A DNA stretch of 32,839 nt, taken from contig CBEVZC010000023.1 in the NCBI GenBank assembly GCA_965554225.1, forward strand, positions 1-32,839. The letters are read 5' to 3'. The DNA comes from BMS3ABIN04 sp965554225 (GTDB lineage: Bacteria; Bacteroidota; Ignavibacteria; Ignavibacteriales; Melioribacteraceae). A program made the position numbers and the translations under genes. This document shows positions 32,758 through 32,839 of this stretch, piece after piece. Below the pieces are notes generated by a model. That model was given only the letters and a program-made list of their open reading frames with translations, did not search any database and was not told the origin of the DNA. Position 1 is the first letter of the stretch. Each line of letters begins with the position of its first letter.

Positions 32758-32839
32758 TTATTGTGCCTTGGTTTTTAGAAAATTATATTTTGTTAATATA
32801 GGCTTTTTCCCGGAAGCTTCGTCGCTTATAATCATAGTT
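32758..32839 (-). CDS. Possible 3' end of an upstream gene, cut by the window edge
   Basis: The frame reads MIISDEASGKKPILTKYNF and then LKTKAQ with TAA at 32758-32760, one base before the TTG of the outer-membrane gene. It stays open to the edge, so it could be the C-terminus of a larger gene translationally coupled to its neighbour. Only 27 codons are visible and another frame is also open for part of the way, so this is weak. Confidence 0.25.
   Translation of the reverse strand, partial: TMIISDEASGKKPILTKYNFLKTKAQ

Overview
The window is AT-rich DNA from a Gram-negative bacterium. Clues are prolipoprotein diacylglyceryl transferase with a lipoprotein, OmpA and Omp85-type outer-membrane proteins, TSP3 repeats, a two-component system with an NtrC-type regulator, and the DUF5706/PycTM family. 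The mix fits the Bacteroidota-Chlorobiota-Ignavibacteriota group, and Ignavibacteria seems likeliest because purine-rich ribosome sites are fairly common. That placement is inference. Coding density is high. I saw no rRNA, tRNA, CRISPR array, insertion sequence or phage gene.

Region 1 (about 1-9400, all minus strand) is mostly housekeeping and envelope genes: an RsmF-like rRNA methyltransferase, a short unknown protein, a TolB-like beta-propeller lipoprotein, lgt, an ICMT-like membrane methyltransferase, an OmpA/TSP3 protein, and an operon of a PAS histidine kinase followed by an NtrC-type response regulator. Region 2 (9830-13860, plus strand) holds a Wzz/BY-kinase-like protein and a WecA/TagO-like sugar-phosphate transferase with a long extra membrane domain; together they suggest surface polysaccharide initiation and length control. 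Region 3 (14050-18480, minus) is an operon of ChaN-like lipoprotein, PAP2_C phosphatase-like membrane protein and a GH13 alpha-amylase with an E-set/CBM48 domain, plus a 55-residue tail-anchored protein that is easy to miss.

Region 4 (18740-25580, plus) starts with two secreted/outer-membrane proteins of unknown role. It then contains the most unusual set in the window: a tandem PanD-like protein, a Rieske-glutamate-synthase fusion, a Rieske-ThDP oxidase/decarboxylase fusion and a DUF5996 protein. All four run in one direction, and both large enzymes carry an N-terminal Rieske domain. I read this as a candidate undescribed redox module acting on a 2-oxo acid or amino acid. The substrate is unknown.

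Region 5 (25580-32839) is phosphate-centred: a Nudix hydrolase (minus), then an HD-phosphohydrolase fused to a PycTM membrane effector domain, SixA and polyphosphate kinase 1 (plus). Convergent to these lies a large outer-membrane protein that appears to join a HipA/Fam20-like kinase domain to an Omp85-type barrel. The HD-PycTM protein has no nucleotide cyclase beside it, which makes it a second candidate for an undescribed signalling or defence role.
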